DNA of 64,000 nucleotides, from positions 1-64,000 of the forward strand of contig NZ_JAPCKK010000031.1 of the NCBI RefSeq assembly GCF_030705605.1. The letters run 5' to 3'. Shown here in pieces: positions 1-9,365 of the stretch. Numbering within the stretch: position 1 is the first letter of the stretch; every line of letters starts with the position of its first letter. The notes under the pieces were generated by a model. That model was given only the letters and a program-made list of their open reading frames with translations. It searched no databases and was not told the origin of the DNA. The translations under genes and the position numbers were made by a program. This DNA comes from Paenibacillus zeirhizosphaerae (GTDB taxonomy: Bacteria > Bacillota > Bacilli > Paenibacillales > Paenibacillaceae).

Positions 1-118
1 CAACCTTCAATTCAGACAGGAACTTCCCCTGTCAACTTGGATGTAAAGTTAGACATCGATTGTACTGATGTCCTCCGGCTTTGTCAGACGTTACCGCCTG
101 GGTTGAGCCGGAAACAAG

Positions 119-3100
119 TCACACTTCTCCATACCATTTTTGCATAGATGCCACTGCTCTGCCTGGATCTACAGATTTAGGGACATTGGCCGTAGGCCCA
201 ATCAAAGTCCGTACCCGCTGTGCTAGATCCAGCAAACCGTATGAGCCGATAGTATTCTTCTTTCCTGCTTGTTTCATGAAATCGGTAAAGCCATACGTCG
301 CCACGTATTTCGCTGTATTAGTCAGCTCCGTTGAAGGGACGTTCCGCATCCGGCTATTCAGGACCATGCTGCGGGTCACCGTATCCTGACTCGAACCGAT
401 CTTCACGAACTTTTGCCCCGTGGTCTGATTGTGATAGTACAGATCGACCTTTTGCCGTTTGGCTCCGTCTTTACTCACGAAATAGAATGTCGGTACAACC
501 TTCACATGGTCCTTAGGACCGAACATATTGCCCTTTGTCTTAAAGTCGAATTTGAAATGATAGCCGGTCTTAATAGCCACATTTTTATAGCCTTCATTCG
601 GATGGCTGCCAGGCAGAATCGGAAGAATGAAGGGCGGTGTATTCCCGCGGGCTGTGCCGTCAAGGGAATGGGGTCCGACCCAATAGGCTGCGCCGGTTGG
701 CTCCGAGCTGCCCTTTTTCGTCCGGAAAACAGTCTCCCAGTCGTAGTCCACAATGTCTGTCACTTTGAAGTCATACAGGCGCCCGATCACTTCCACAGGA
801 ATCGTATTCACCGCGACGTGATTGACTAAATTCAGGTTGGCCATGCTCTCCCACGTGAAGCTTTCCGGTGCATTCTCGGCGATGGAGCGGAAGTGTACGG
901 TGTACTTTCCTTCATTCACCCACACCGGCATCCTGAAGGTCGTCTCCAACTGTGTGATTGGAATATCGATCCAGGTATTGGCCGGAATGTATTTGCCCAT
1001 ATCCTCGTTGTAGACATCGAACTCGAACAATACCTGCTTGTACGCGGTATACTTGGCATAATCTCGGTTGCCATACCCTTTAATGTCCCGATGCGGGCCA
1101 CTGGTCGGGATGGTGACGGTGAATGGCCTGTCCAGTACCAAAGCAGCGGTGCCTGCGGTCGGGTATACCTTCTGGTTATGCTCCTTGTCATTCGTGACGC
1201 TTGGGTACATAACCACCGGCGTATGGACCGTCACATTATTCAAATCATCGATCGGCTGCCGCATCTTTTCTGGATTGCCCAAGCTGCCGTCTAACGGTGA
1301 ATATTCAATGGTGCCAGTGCTTTCGTTATCTGCCTTGTTGGTCTTGCTGACCGGAATAACGTTCTCCGGACGGTACAGGGCGTTTTCGTCAATACTGAGC
1401 GGCGTTTTGATGGCTCCAGGATCCTTGGTCTTGGTTTTTACCATGGAACCGTCCATCACAGTCTCTCCGTTAAAAATGAGCTTGTCGTTTCGCACATCAA
1501 GCTCCGGCGTCTCTTCCTCCGCATAGCTTTCAAGATCCTCATCCGGAACATCCGGCTCGCTGCTGCCGCCATCAATCGTCTCGCTTGGAGCGGAAGCCGA
1601 TACCGGTGACGGCTCCAACAGATTTACCACTTCCGTTTCCACATCCATCGTCGGCACGTTGTAGGAGCTGCCTGGCTCGATGACGATGCCGTTGCCCTGG
1701 AAGGCATAATTATAGAGCTTGGCATTGTCGATTTTAAACACCTGCAGGCCAGGAATCGTCCAATAGGAATAATGCCGTATAATGTCATAGGATGGGGTCA
1801 CGGTAACGCTGCGTGACTTGTTAACATCACGCGACTTCGTTTCGCCCTTGCTGTTTTCATAATCTTCTTTTTCCGTCCATTTCAGTTTGTAAGTCTTGCT
1901 CACCGGAACCGTAAACGTACACGTGCCGGTGAACTTCTCGAATTTGTTGTTATACAGATATTCCTTCGCCAAGACGTTTCCGTATAAGCTTTCCGAAGTT
2001 GGGATGCCTTTGGACACTTCAAACTTTTCAGATCCCCGCGTGTCCGCCTTGATCTTTCCAACCGCACTGCTGTTCAACAGGCTGCCGGTCTTGACTCCTG
2101 CCGATTGTGGAGGGGTGCAAACCACGGCTGGTTCTTCTGGCTCCTCCGGAAGTGGGACGCCGCCTACTGCTACGGCAACGGTATCCGTAAGCCAATACGT
2201 TTCGTTTTTCCATTGCACGGTGATCTTGGCGATCCCAGGGTTTACCGCTTTGACAAGACCCGTCTCCGGATTTACGGATGCTACTCCATTGTTATCCGAA
2301 GACCATTCAGTTTGTCCTGGGCGTTGAGTAACGTCTACCAAGTCCCCATAAGCCGTCTCCCCCGGAGCTTGGGTAGCTACTTCTCCTTTGAATTGCGCTT
2401 CCTGTCCGACCTCCATTTGTTGCACGCCCGTTGCAAGTATTTTCTTTTTTTCAACAATCGTACCGCGCCATTCTAAATTTAATGGAGTAAGATACATCGC
2501 CGTCTTTTTGGGATATCCATTAGGGCGAGTAGATAACTTACCGTTAACTTCTTGCTGATCGTTATACTCTTCTCTATATAGTCCAGTGCCACTTTCTCCA
2601 GGGGTCACTTCACCTGTTTCTGAAGTAATGGAAATAAAATATAAATCCTTAACTTCAAGTTCAGTGATATCTGAATTTCTCCCTTGATAGGTAGGAATAG
2701 TCTCTGTTTTAGCAATATGGGCATTAGTCACAAGTTTCGAATGCCTCGTGTTATCACTGGCGTCTTTATATCCATCAGGTTTATAAGCATCCTTATTCAT
2801 ATCGATTTTGTCAGAAACTTCACCTACTCCTGGCCAAGGATGCTGATCAGACCCAACATTAGGTACTTCTTTTTTGCCATTGGGAGCTCGATAGGAAGTG
2901 GCCGTCCACTTCCCATCATCCCTTTGAACCCAGTAAACTCCAGGGTTTGCATCCTTGTATCCTCTCACAGGGATCACATACTTCTGCTCTTGTACAGGCC
3001 CTTCTGGTGTAACATATGGGGTCTTGAGTTCTAATTGATCCTCAATATTCCCACTCACTGCTGTTACCTGCCCAGCAGCCTTTACTTGCAGATTCCCATA

Positions 3101-3157
3101 AAAAAGGAAAGGGAGCAAACCGAGAAGAAGAAGGGATACCTTCATAATTTTTTCCAA
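119..3157 (-). CDS. Large secreted protein with a Big_2-like Ig domain
   Basis: This 1,012-residue protein has an N-terminal signal peptide (hydrophobic VSLLLLGLLPFLFYG, then VKAAG), so it is probably exported. Residues about 235-330 look like a bacterial Ig-like group 2 domain (ATGVQQMEVGQEAQFKG, later NPGIAKITVQW), followed by an acidic proline-rich linker (PLPEEPEEPA). The rest is rich in predicted beta strand and is not assigned; it resembles the long DUF5704-type secreted proteins seen in Paenibacillus, which is a recollection and not a search result. It follows the SLH gene by about 26 bases on the same strand and closes the Tad cluster. Translation could begin at a TTG (3157) or an ATG four codons later (3145). 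No catalytic motif was recognised. Confidence 0.75.
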   Translation of the reverse strand: MEKIMKVSLLLLGLLPFLFYGNLQVKAAGQVTAVSGNIEDQLELKTPYVTPEGPVQEQKYVIPVRGYKDANPGVYWVQRDDGKWTATSYRAPNGKKEVPNVGSDQHPWPGVGEVSDKIDMNKDAYKPDGYKDASDNTRHSKLVTNAHIAKTETIPTYQGRNSDITELEVKDLYFISITSETGEVTPGESGTGLYREEYNDQQEVNGKLSTRPNGYPKKTAMYLTPLNLEWRGTIVEKKKILATGVQQMEVGQEAQFKGEVATQAPGETAYGDLVDVTQRPGQTEWSSDNNGVASVNPETGLVKAVNPGIAKITVQWKNETYWLTDTVAVAVGGVPLPEEPEEPAVVCTPPQSAGVKTGSLLNSSAVGKIKADTRGSEKFEVSKGIPTSESLYGNVLAKEYLYNNKFEKFTGTCTFTVPVSKTYKLKWTEKEDYENSKGETKSRDVNKSRSVTVTPSYDIIRHYSYWTIPGLQVFKIDNAKLYNYAFQGNGIVIEPGSSYNVPTMDVETEVVNLLEPSPVSASAPSETIDGGSSEPDVPDEDLESYAEEETPELDVRNDKLIFNGETVMDGSMVKTKTKDPGAIKTPLSIDENALYRPENVIPVSKTNKADNESTGTIEYSPLDGSLGNPEKMRQPIDDLNNVTVHTPVVMYPSVTNDKEHNQKVYPTAGTAALVLDRPFTVTIPTSGPHRDIKGYGNRDYAKYTAYKQVLFEFDVYNEDMGKYIPANTWIDIPITQLETTFRMPVWVNEGKYTVHFRSIAENAPESFTWESMANLNLVNHVAVNTIPVEVIGRLYDFKVTDIVDYDWETVFRTKKGSSEPTGAAYWVGPHSLDGTARGNTPPFILPILPGSHPNEGYKNVAIKTGYHFKFDFKTKGNMFGPKDHVKVVPTFYFVSKDGAKRQKVDLYYHNQTTGQKFVKIGSSQDTVTRSMVLNSRMRNVPSTELTNTAKYVATYGFTDFMKQAGKKNTIGSYGLLDLAQRVRTLIGPTANVPKSVDPGRAVASMQKWYGEV

Positions 3158-3183
3158 GCATCATCCCATCCTCTCAGTGTTTG

Positions 3184-4422
3184 TTACTTCAATACTATAA
3201 GTGTAGATTTACCGTTTATTGTAATTTGTTCAGATGCTTTACCACTACTAGCAATTGATGTATACATCCAAAACTTTCTTTTTACGCCTTCCTTAAAAAA
3301 TCCAGAGGAAAGATAATTGGCATGAGGTAAATTTGTAATTCCGTATGTTTTGACTGTACCCGTCTCAAAGTTTGAACCACTCAAAAAACGGTTCCCTGTT
3401 GCATTTGCAAAAGCAAGGTTCGACAGATTATCTCCATTAGGGATAAGTGTTGTTTCTGTAAACACATGGTAAGCGTCCCCATTAATCGGCCAATCAAAAT
3501 CTTTATCTATAAACATTTTTCCGTAGAGATTTGTCGGCTTCTTATCACTTCCAGACTTGATCACAATTATGCGATGAATAGTCTGTGTCCCTAGATTATT
3601 ACGAAGCTTGAATTCTCTATCTCTAATTTGGCTAAAGTCTGCCGGCTTTCCGGTAGCTCCATCGGTTCCAAACTTATACGGTGTCAGCGAGGTCATGTTT
3701 GTCCCAGTCAGCCCTACCTCTCTCATCTCATTCAAATCCCGAAAATCCGTAGCCTTTTTTTTCTGTACAGATTCATATCGACTCAAAATAGCAGCCACCT
3801 CAGCACGGGTTGTCGTCTTGGCCGGGCCGAACGCTCCATCCTCATAACCCGTCATCAATCCCGTTCCCAAAGCGACTGACACAAACGGATAATCCGCCTT
3901 GTTCAGCCCACCCTTGTAATACTCAGCGACGGGAACCAGTGTATCCCCCGTATCAGACAAAGCAGTCTGAAAATCCTCTTGTGCCGTAGCCAGACCGGAC
4001 GCCATCCACTTTGCCATTTCGCGGCGGGTCAAAGATGTCGAAGCCTTAAATCCATTAGTATAGTCACTTGGAGCAATGAACCCCATCCCGATCGCTTTGG
4101 TGACTTCCTCCTCACTCCAGTTGCCTGTCAAATCTGCAAAATTTCCTTTACCTTCGACAACTTCATTGCTAGAAACGCGAGACAAAATGGCAGCAAATTC
4201 TGCTCGTGTGACCGGAGCACTAGGGCGGAACGTTCCATCTGCATACCCTTTCAAATATCCGTTGTTAACCGCATCATCAATGGAAGCCTTTGCCCAATGG
4301 CTTGCCGGTACATCCTTGAACGCCGCAGCAGCAGAAACTTCTGAGCCTCCTCCCGGACCCCAAACCGCAGCCACAGCGAGCATACCCGTAAACACCGAAA
4401 CTATCACTTTTTTCATCACCAT
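3184..4422 (-). CDS. S-layer homology (SLH) domain protein
   Basis: The 412-residue product has a signal peptide (VIVSVFTGMLAVAAV...VSAAAA) and three consecutive SLH motifs at about residues 34-83 (FKDVPASHWA...GYADGTFRP...VTRAEFAAIL), 95-145 and 157-218 (GYEDGAFGP...TTRAEVAAIL). Triple SLH modules bind pyruvylated secondary cell-wall polymer, so the protein should be anchored to the wall. The C-terminal 190 residues match no family I recognise. A G-rich ribosome binding site precedes the ATG. It lies directly downstream of the Tad genes and upstream of another secreted protein, so it may be a surface factor of the same system; that functional link is inference. Confidence 0.88.
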   Translation of the reverse strand: MVMKKVIVSVFTGMLAVAAVWGPGGGSEVSAAAAFKDVPASHWAKASIDDAVNNGYLKGYADGTFRPSAPVTRAEFAAILSRVSSNEVVEGKGNFADLTGNWSEEEVTKAIGMGFIAPSDYTNGFKASTSLTRREMAKWMASGLATAQEDFQTALSDTGDTLVPVAEYYKGGLNKADYPFVSVALGTGLMTGYEDGAFGPAKTTTRAEVAAILSRYESVQKKKATDFRDLNEMREVGLTGTNMTSLTPYKFGTDGATGKPADFSQIRDREFKLRNNLGTQTIHRIIVIKSGSDKKPTNLYGKMFIDKDFDWPINGDAYHVFTETTLIPNGDNLSNLAFANATGNRFLSGSNFETGTVKTYGITNLPHANYLSSGFFKEGVKRKFWMYTSIASSGKASEQITINGKSTLIVLK

Positions 4423-4518
4423 TTTTTAACCCCCCAAATATTCTCTCTTCTCCTTTAGTTTAACCTCACCTTCCCATTCCTCCAAAAAATTACACTATTA
4501 TTTGTCAGATTATTTTGA

Positions 4519-4566
4519 GAATATAGAATTTATACATTTTCAGCGGAGTTGAACCATTCTATAATC
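4519..4566. repeat. Partial copy of a dispersed structured repeat
   Basis: These 48 bases match, at all but about four positions, the reverse complement of the hairpin half of the repeat at 31.4 kb. The inner stem is TTCAGCGGAGTTGAA, and outer arms ATAGAATT and ATTCTATAAT flank it. It is the only structured feature noticed between the SLH gene and the prepilin peptidase gene (4423-4706). Confidence 0.6.
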
Positions 4567-4706
4567 CGGGAAATAACCGGAAAAAGCACCTTTTTCTCAC
4601 TTATGGATTTTCCAATGATTTCACCTGGATAATTGTCAGTAGCGCGGTATCTCATGTATCCCCGTTCGGACTCAGAACACCGCCCTACTCCGATCCTCAA
4701 TAAATG

Positions 4707-5222
4707 TTAAATGCTTAAGTAAACGTAAGCGCTGATCACTCCGGGAATAACCGCCACCATAAAAGGAAAGCGCATCTGCGATTCCCGGCCCGCCAGTAAC
4801 GAACTCCCGCTACGAAATAAAAGAAATCCCCCAATGCTGAACAGCATCCTGCGCAAACGGAGAAGAGCTTCGCGCTTCCATAGCACGATCATGAGGCCGA
4901 TCAAACCAGCGAACAAAACGGAATACACGGCGGACTGAAGTACAAAAACCGAGCCCAACCAGGCGCCAATTCCTGCAAACAGCTTCACATCGCCTGCACC
5001 TACCGCCCCCATCCAGTACATAACAAGCAGTAAACCAAATCCCGTTCCAAGGCCTGCGCAGGCAAATAGCAGTCCTTCCCAACCGCCGCTGACCCCATGA
5101 ACCGCCAAGCCGCTAAGGACAGCCGGCAGAGTGAGTTTGTTTGGAATTTTCATAGACCGCAAATCTGTAACAAGCGCTGCCGCCAGAAATACGGCACAGC
5201 CGATATACATAATCCCCATCAT
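4707..5222 (-). CDS. Prepilin peptidase (A24 family, TadV/CpaA type)
   Basis: This 171-residue polytopic membrane protein fits the short A24 aspartic peptidases that cleave type IVb prepilins at the inner face of the membrane. The two catalytic aspartates are visible in VTDLRSMKIPN (near residue 21) and in GAGDVKLF (near residue 79). It lacks the N-terminal methylase domain of PilD enzymes, which is normal for the Tad class. The ATG overlaps the stop of the upstream TadE-like gene by four bases (ATGA), indicating translational coupling. The expected substrates are the Flp pilin and the two TadE-like proteins encoded just upstream. Confidence 0.88.
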   Translation of the reverse strand: MMGIMYIGCAVFLAAALVTDLRSMKIPNKLTLPAVLSGLAVHGVSGGWEGLLFACAGLGTGFGLLLVMYWMGAVGAGDVKLFAGIGAWLGSVFVLQSAVYSVLFAGLIGLMIVLWKREALLRLRRMLFSIGGFLLFRSGSSLLAGRESQMRFPFMVAVIPGVISAYVYLSI

Positions 5223-6190
5223 ACACCCTCCCTGGCCGTATTTTTTTCTACAACTTCGAACTGCACCTCAATGTGCTGTCCACTCTCTGTTTCAATGACA
5301 AACGTCCAAATACCCGGTGTTGTATTGGTACCCACAAACCAATTCCATTCAACCATTCCCTGGGCGTCGGCTTGTGTCCATCCGATATGCTTGGCTGTAC
5401 TGGAGCCTGATTTGTAGATAATCGACAAATTTGCAGACTCACCCGGAGCAATCTGAGCCTTAATGGTGTTGTAAATCCCTTTGATCGCAGGCTCGGGCTT
5501 GGAAATAATCTGTATGCCGTCGCTCGCAGCCCCCGGATCCGTACTGCTTCCGTCACCAGCTCCCTCACCCGTATCCCCGATCCACAATCTTTCTTCTGCC
5601 GCTGCCTGCAATACCGTGTCCCTATAGATGAACGGAACCTTCATCGGCAGCACATAAGACAGCTCAATTTTGAAGTATGGGCCGCCACCGTCTTCAAAGC
5701 CAGGGACAACGACACCTGTAATATGTATCCGTTCATAGTCCAAAATAGTGTCTTCGATAAAAGGCTTCAGCAGAGGCTTCATAACCGGGTCCATAACTGC
5801 TTCGCTGACCTCACCCCGAAGCTGTTCCAAGGGTTTCTTCCCTGCGACAATGGCTTCCTCAACCCAGGTTGCCGCAGGCTCTGGCAGTGTACTGCCAAAC
5901 TCTGCGGCAAGCTCCTCGATCGTCAGACTTGGCACGATCTCCACCTGACCGATCGTGCCCGCTGCACCTTCAGCAGCCCCAATCGCAAGTGATACCGGGT
6001 ATATACTGGATGCCACCTGTTTGGCCATTTCAGAAGCCGCATTTTGCAGAGCTGTCGATATCAGCGTCATCTGTACCATGTAAATAAAAAATAGGATAAA
6101 GAACAAAAATACAGGCAGCACCAGTGACGCTTCCAGAACGATGCTCCCATGTTCCTGCCCTGCCCTGCAACCGCGCATCCTGCTTCTCAA
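5219..6190 (-). CDS. TadE-like minor pseudopilin (first copy)
   Basis: The 323-residue product has a prepilin-like N-terminus: a basic leader ending in Gly, then SIVLEASLVLPVFLFFILFF, with Glu at +5 of the predicted cleavage site. That is the TadE signature and fits processing by the neighbouring prepilin peptidase. The large extracellular portion is mostly unassigned; the last 90 residues (after SKPEPAIKGIYN) look like a beta-sandwich module. The first codon is TTG (6190) or ATG (6178), with a weak ribosome binding site. The gene overlaps the peptidase gene and follows the DUF5702-like gene, consistent with one operon. Confidence 0.82.
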   Translation of the reverse strand: MRSRMRGCRAGQEHGSIVLEASLVLPVFLFFILFFIYMVQMTLISTALQNAASEMAKQVASSIYPVSLAIGAAEGAAGTIGQVEIVPSLTIEELAAEFGSTLPEPAATWVEEAIVAGKKPLEQLRGEVSEAVMDPVMKPLLKPFIEDTILDYERIHITGVVVPGFEDGGGPYFKIELSYVLPMKVPFIYRDTVLQAAAEERLWIGDTGEGAGDGSSTDPGAASDGIQIISKPEPAIKGIYNTIKAQIAPGESANLSIIYKSGSSTAKHIGWTQADAQGMVEWNWFVGTNTTPGIWTFVIETESGQHIEVQFEVVEKNTAREGV

Positions 6191-6229
6191 ACGTTATACC
6201 GCCCCCCCTCTCATGCCATTCGCAATGGT

Positions 6230-8434
6230 TTAATAAGAAAAGACCGCTTGTTTGGTAACATAAAAAACACCCTTCTCGATCTCTTCTCCCTTGCCAGAAG
6301 CCGTACCCAGCATTTTCATCACACCGGGTAAAAACCACAGACGTATGCCGCTGCGTACTTCTCCGGAAGCGTAAGTGTCCCTTTCCGCCGGATTAACTCC
6401 CGTGTTGAAGCGAATGAGCGCCAGCATGCGGGACATTTTACGTTCGTTATTGCTGTGCAGCATCAGGAACAGCCGCAAATGGTCCTTATAGGTCATGTTG
6501 AAATTTATGTACTCCGACAACGGTACAAATCCTTTCTGCGCAAGTGCAATCATATCCGCGATCGCTTTTTCCACACCGTATACTACAGCTGCCGCCAGCA
6601 CCAGCAGCGGGTTTCCTTTGGAACTGTTTTTGACCAGCCCCTCCATCGTCCGGATGGCAAGCCTCATACTGAATATTTCCCCGTATGCCGCGGCAAGATT
6701 GCCTGCAGGATTATGAAAACCGTATAAAATGTACTCAACCTCCTGTCCATTCACCTGTAACTGATCCCCCAATACTTCAGCCGCGTTGCCCGCCGTTTTG
6801 TTGGGACCAATCAAGCTTCCGAAACGGCTGAAATCAACGTGCTCAAATCGGGAAAGCGCATATTCGTTTTGAAAAAATTCATCACCCAGCTTGCTCATCA
6901 TACCCGCCGCCGAACCATACATTCCGTCCATTCCGTCCATGGCGCCGCCGACAGCATCGTAAGAATCGTAGGATATCCCCGGAGTTGTCCCCGTTTCGGC
7001 GGATGCTTCATTAAATTGTAGGTTTTCGAGATAATATTGTTCGAGTTCGTTAAATTCCTCGCTTCCCTGTGCCAGACTGGATAGCATGTCAACAATTTGG
7101 TAAGCCTCTTTCAGTTTGTCTTGCGACCGCTTCTCCAACGCCTTGCGTTCTGCATCGGACCCTCGCCTGCTCTGCAGCAGGTTTGCCGTCTGCGTTAGCT
7201 TGTTATTGTCCCCCTGGCGAACATATGCCTTCAAATAAACGTCCAGCGCATTCCGTGCGCGGATGACCTGATTCTTCAAGGTGTCCGACTCCGCTGTTCT
7301 GTCCGAAATACTTGACAACCCCGAAGTCAAAACCCTAACCTGGCTGTTCACCGCATGGATCGCCTGCTCCTGCCCTCGTATACCAGATCTCAACGCATTA
7401 AATACAGAATCAGGTGTAAGCAGATCCTCGGCCTGCTGTCTGGCACTTGCAATGGTACCGTCGGCAGACGCAGCGCTTCCGCCGGATGTCTGCGCGCGCG
7501 CCACCTCGTCATATGCGGCATTGGCGGCACGCTCTTTGTATTCAGCGATAACCTGTTTCATTTCAGCGTTGATCTTCTCCGCTTCATTCAGCATCGTTTC
7601 TGCCTCCTGCAGCAGACTGCTTTGCTTCTGTAAAATCTTGTCCATCTCTTTCGTAATGTTGGTTCTCAGCTTGCTGACCTTCGTGCGGTAAGCCTGCAGA
7701 TCTCGCTCCTTTCTGGCGCTTGGGTTATCTTCATTCTCCTCATACAGTTCCAAATAAGGGTTGTATTGCGCAGCAGCTTCTTCGGCGGTTTCAGGCTTAT
7801 CGACATACCGTGCATCGTCAATATCATTGTAGCCGTTATCCATAATCAGCTTGCGCAGATTACCTGCGCTTTCACCCGCTTCCTTCTGCTTCTGCAGCAT
7901 ACTGTCGAGCTTCGCTTCCCGCTTTTCATACAGCTTCTGCAGTCTCTTCAGCAGATCAACGGTATGGGCCGCCTCCTTCATGTTCTGAGAAATCGGCTTC
8001 AGCTTCTCCAGAATTTCAAAGGTAAAATCCACGGGCGCTTTATATTTCATTTCCTCGCGCACCTGATTATTAAAAATTTCATAGGTGCCCAGCTTGCGTT
8101 CCATACTGAGGGAACTGCTGTCCAAGCGACTGTACATTAAAGGAAGAGCCCCTTCCCGTGGGGTTCTTTTGGCGCTGTCGTTCAGCACCTTCGCCATGAT
8201 CCGGTCACCCGTCCCCTCTCCATAAGCAAACAGGCCATATCTACGCTGAAGCGCCGGATCATAAGCAGACATCACCGATCTGAGCGCAGCGTGAACGACC
8301 TTCTCAGTCTGTACATGAAGCGCCGCAACGCGTGCATAATCAATGAAAATGGCGACAAATGCAAATATAAAGGCCAGAACCATGATCAAAAAGACGGTAA
8401 CTGCTCCTTCTTCATCCTTTCCTTTACGAAACAT
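6230..8434 (-). CDS. DUF5702-like Tad-associated membrane protein
   Basis: This 734-residue protein begins with a TadG-like anchor (GAVTVFLIMVLAFIFAFVA) followed by FIDYARVAALHVQTEKVVHA, the usual start of large Tad-associated proteins in Bacillales. Unlike its TadE neighbours it lacks a Glu at +5 after the candidate cleavage Gly (AVTVF), so it may stay as an uncleaved membrane protein. Residues about 140-480 are rich in charged heptads and should form long coiled coils (EKRSQDKLKEAYQ). An AAAGGAG site precedes the ATG. The DUF5702 assignment is from memory of the family. A structural or scaffold role in the Tad apparatus is inferred from position. Confidence 0.75.
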   Translation of the reverse strand: MFRKGKDEEGAVTVFLIMVLAFIFAFVAIFIDYARVAALHVQTEKVVHAALRSVMSAYDPALQRRYGLFAYGEGTGDRIMAKVLNDSAKRTPREGALPLMYSRLDSSSLSMERKLGTYEIFNNQVREEMKYKAPVDFTFEILEKLKPISQNMKEAAHTVDLLKRLQKLYEKREAKLDSMLQKQKEAGESAGNLRKLIMDNGYNDIDDARYVDKPETAEEAAAQYNPYLELYEENEDNPSARKERDLQAYRTKVSKLRTNITKEMDKILQKQSSLLQEAETMLNEAEKINAEMKQVIAEYKERAANAAYDEVARAQTSGGSAASADGTIASARQQAEDLLTPDSVFNALRSGIRGQEQAIHAVNSQVRVLTSGLSSISDRTAESDTLKNQVIRARNALDVYLKAYVRQGDNNKLTQTANLLQSRRGSDAERKALEKRSQDKLKEAYQIVDMLSSLAQGSEEFNELEQYYLENLQFNEASAETGTTPGISYDSYDAVGGAMDGMDGMYGSAAGMMSKLGDEFFQNEYALSRFEHVDFSRFGSLIGPNKTAGNAAEVLGDQLQVNGQEVEYILYGFHNPAGNLAAAYGEIFSMRLAIRTMEGLVKNSSKGNPLLVLAAAVVYGVEKAIADMIALAQKGFVPLSEYINFNMTYKDHLRLFLMLHSNNERKMSRMLALIRFNTGVNPAERDTYASGEVRSGIRLWFLPGVMKMLGTASGKGEEIEKGVFYVTKQAVFSY

Positions 8435-8489
8435 GCCTCAGCTCCTTTCAGCAATACTGATCCATATAGAATAGAATACACAGGATGGT

Positions 8490-9161
8490 CTACATGCCTG
8501 ATTGCCCATACTGCTGCAGGACGTTTCCGGCTGCTGCCGGCGTCACCCGTGCTCCCCCGCCTCTGCCCGAAAATTTCGCGCCATAATAACCCAGCAGATC
8601 GACTGTCCGGATAAACTCAACCGGATCGACAATGCTTGTCCAAATTGATGATTTCATTTCAGGCTTAGTCATTATTGAATTCAACAATGGAATTTTCGCC
8701 ATATTCTCCAGCTCCGTCGTAATTGTACGTTTGATCAAGCTATTACGATAGCTCATCTCTCCATTAAGCTCTGACGGGAGGCCTTCAGCGGCCTGCTGCA
8801 TTTTTTGCACCGTTAGCGGACCGTCCTCACCAGCAGCACCCGATATGGAAATCTTCACCTCATTTTCAGCGCCTGCCCAGCCAAACAGTGCCCCAAGAGC
8901 AGCATCGTCTTTCAACCTCCAATACAAGGAATCCCGCTCACCTTGTGCGAACGCGCCGTTTACCGGATGTTTGTGGCTGTTGTCCCAGTTGTATGCGGAA
9001 CGTTCCGACGCAGTGGAGGCCAACTGGACAAGGATTGTTTTTTGGTACAGATAAATACAGAAAAAAAGAAGCACAAAGATAAGCAGCAAAATAACCGGCA
9101 TGACCAGGGAAGCTTCAAGCGAGAAGCTTCCCTCCTCTTCTTTTTGCAGAGGCTCGATCAT
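8490..9161 (-). CDS. TadE-like minor pseudopilin (second copy)
   Basis: The 223-residue product carries the prepilin pattern EEEGSFSLEASLVMPVILL, with Gly before the cut and Glu at +5, followed by a single hydrophobic segment and a soluble domain of about 180 residues. It is a second TadE-type protein in the operon, with little similarity to the first beyond the N-terminus. The start codon overlaps the stop of the Flp pilin gene by one base (TAATG), so the two are probably translated together. In Tad systems TadE/F pseudopilins are needed for Flp fibre assembly; that role is carried over from the family. Confidence 0.83.
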   Translation of the reverse strand: MIEPLQKEEEGSFSLEASLVMPVILLLIFVLLFFCIYLYQKTILVQLASTASERSAYNWDNSHKHPVNGAFAQGERDSLYWRLKDDAALGALFGWAGAENEVKISISGAAGEDGPLTVQKMQQAAEGLPSELNGEMSYRNSLIKRTITTELENMAKIPLLNSIMTKPEMKSSIWTSIVDPVEFIRTVDLLGYYGAKFSGRGGGARVTPAAAGNVLQQYGQSGM

Positions 9162-9352
9162 TAGGAATCCATAAAATCGTTACTTTTTTGATCCGCTTTG
9201 TCCAAGAGGCCAGAGATAATCTTTGTAATCTGCTCTCTGAAGATAATCGCCACTGCAATGAGAATGGCAATAATCAAAATCATCTCCAAGGTCCCCAAAC
9301 CGTCTTCTTCTTCCCATAATTGCTTCAATCCGTGATTAACGTTCATTATCAC
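9161..9352 (-). CDS. flp: Flp1-family type IVb pilin
   Basis: This 63-residue protein is the main pilin candidate. It has a short acidic leader (LKQLWEEEDG), a cleavage Gly followed by LGTLEMILIIAILIAVAII with Glu at +5, one hydrophobic helix, and a 25-residue polar tail. Size and layout fit Flp-type pilins. It sits between the TadC-like gene and a TadE-like gene, the usual position for the pilin. A GTG start (9352) with a G-rich site eight bases upstream is preferred; an ATG two codons later is possible. Confidence 0.88.
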   Translation of the reverse strand: MIMNVNHGLKQLWEEEDGLGTLEMILIIAILIAVAIIFREQITKIISGLLDKADQKSNDFMDS

Positions 9353-9365
9353 CTTGTTTTCCCCC

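Noticed and set aside
81..389. Small plus-strand frame at the left end
   Set aside because: Overlaps the end of the 1,012-residue protein on the other strand without a ribosome site.
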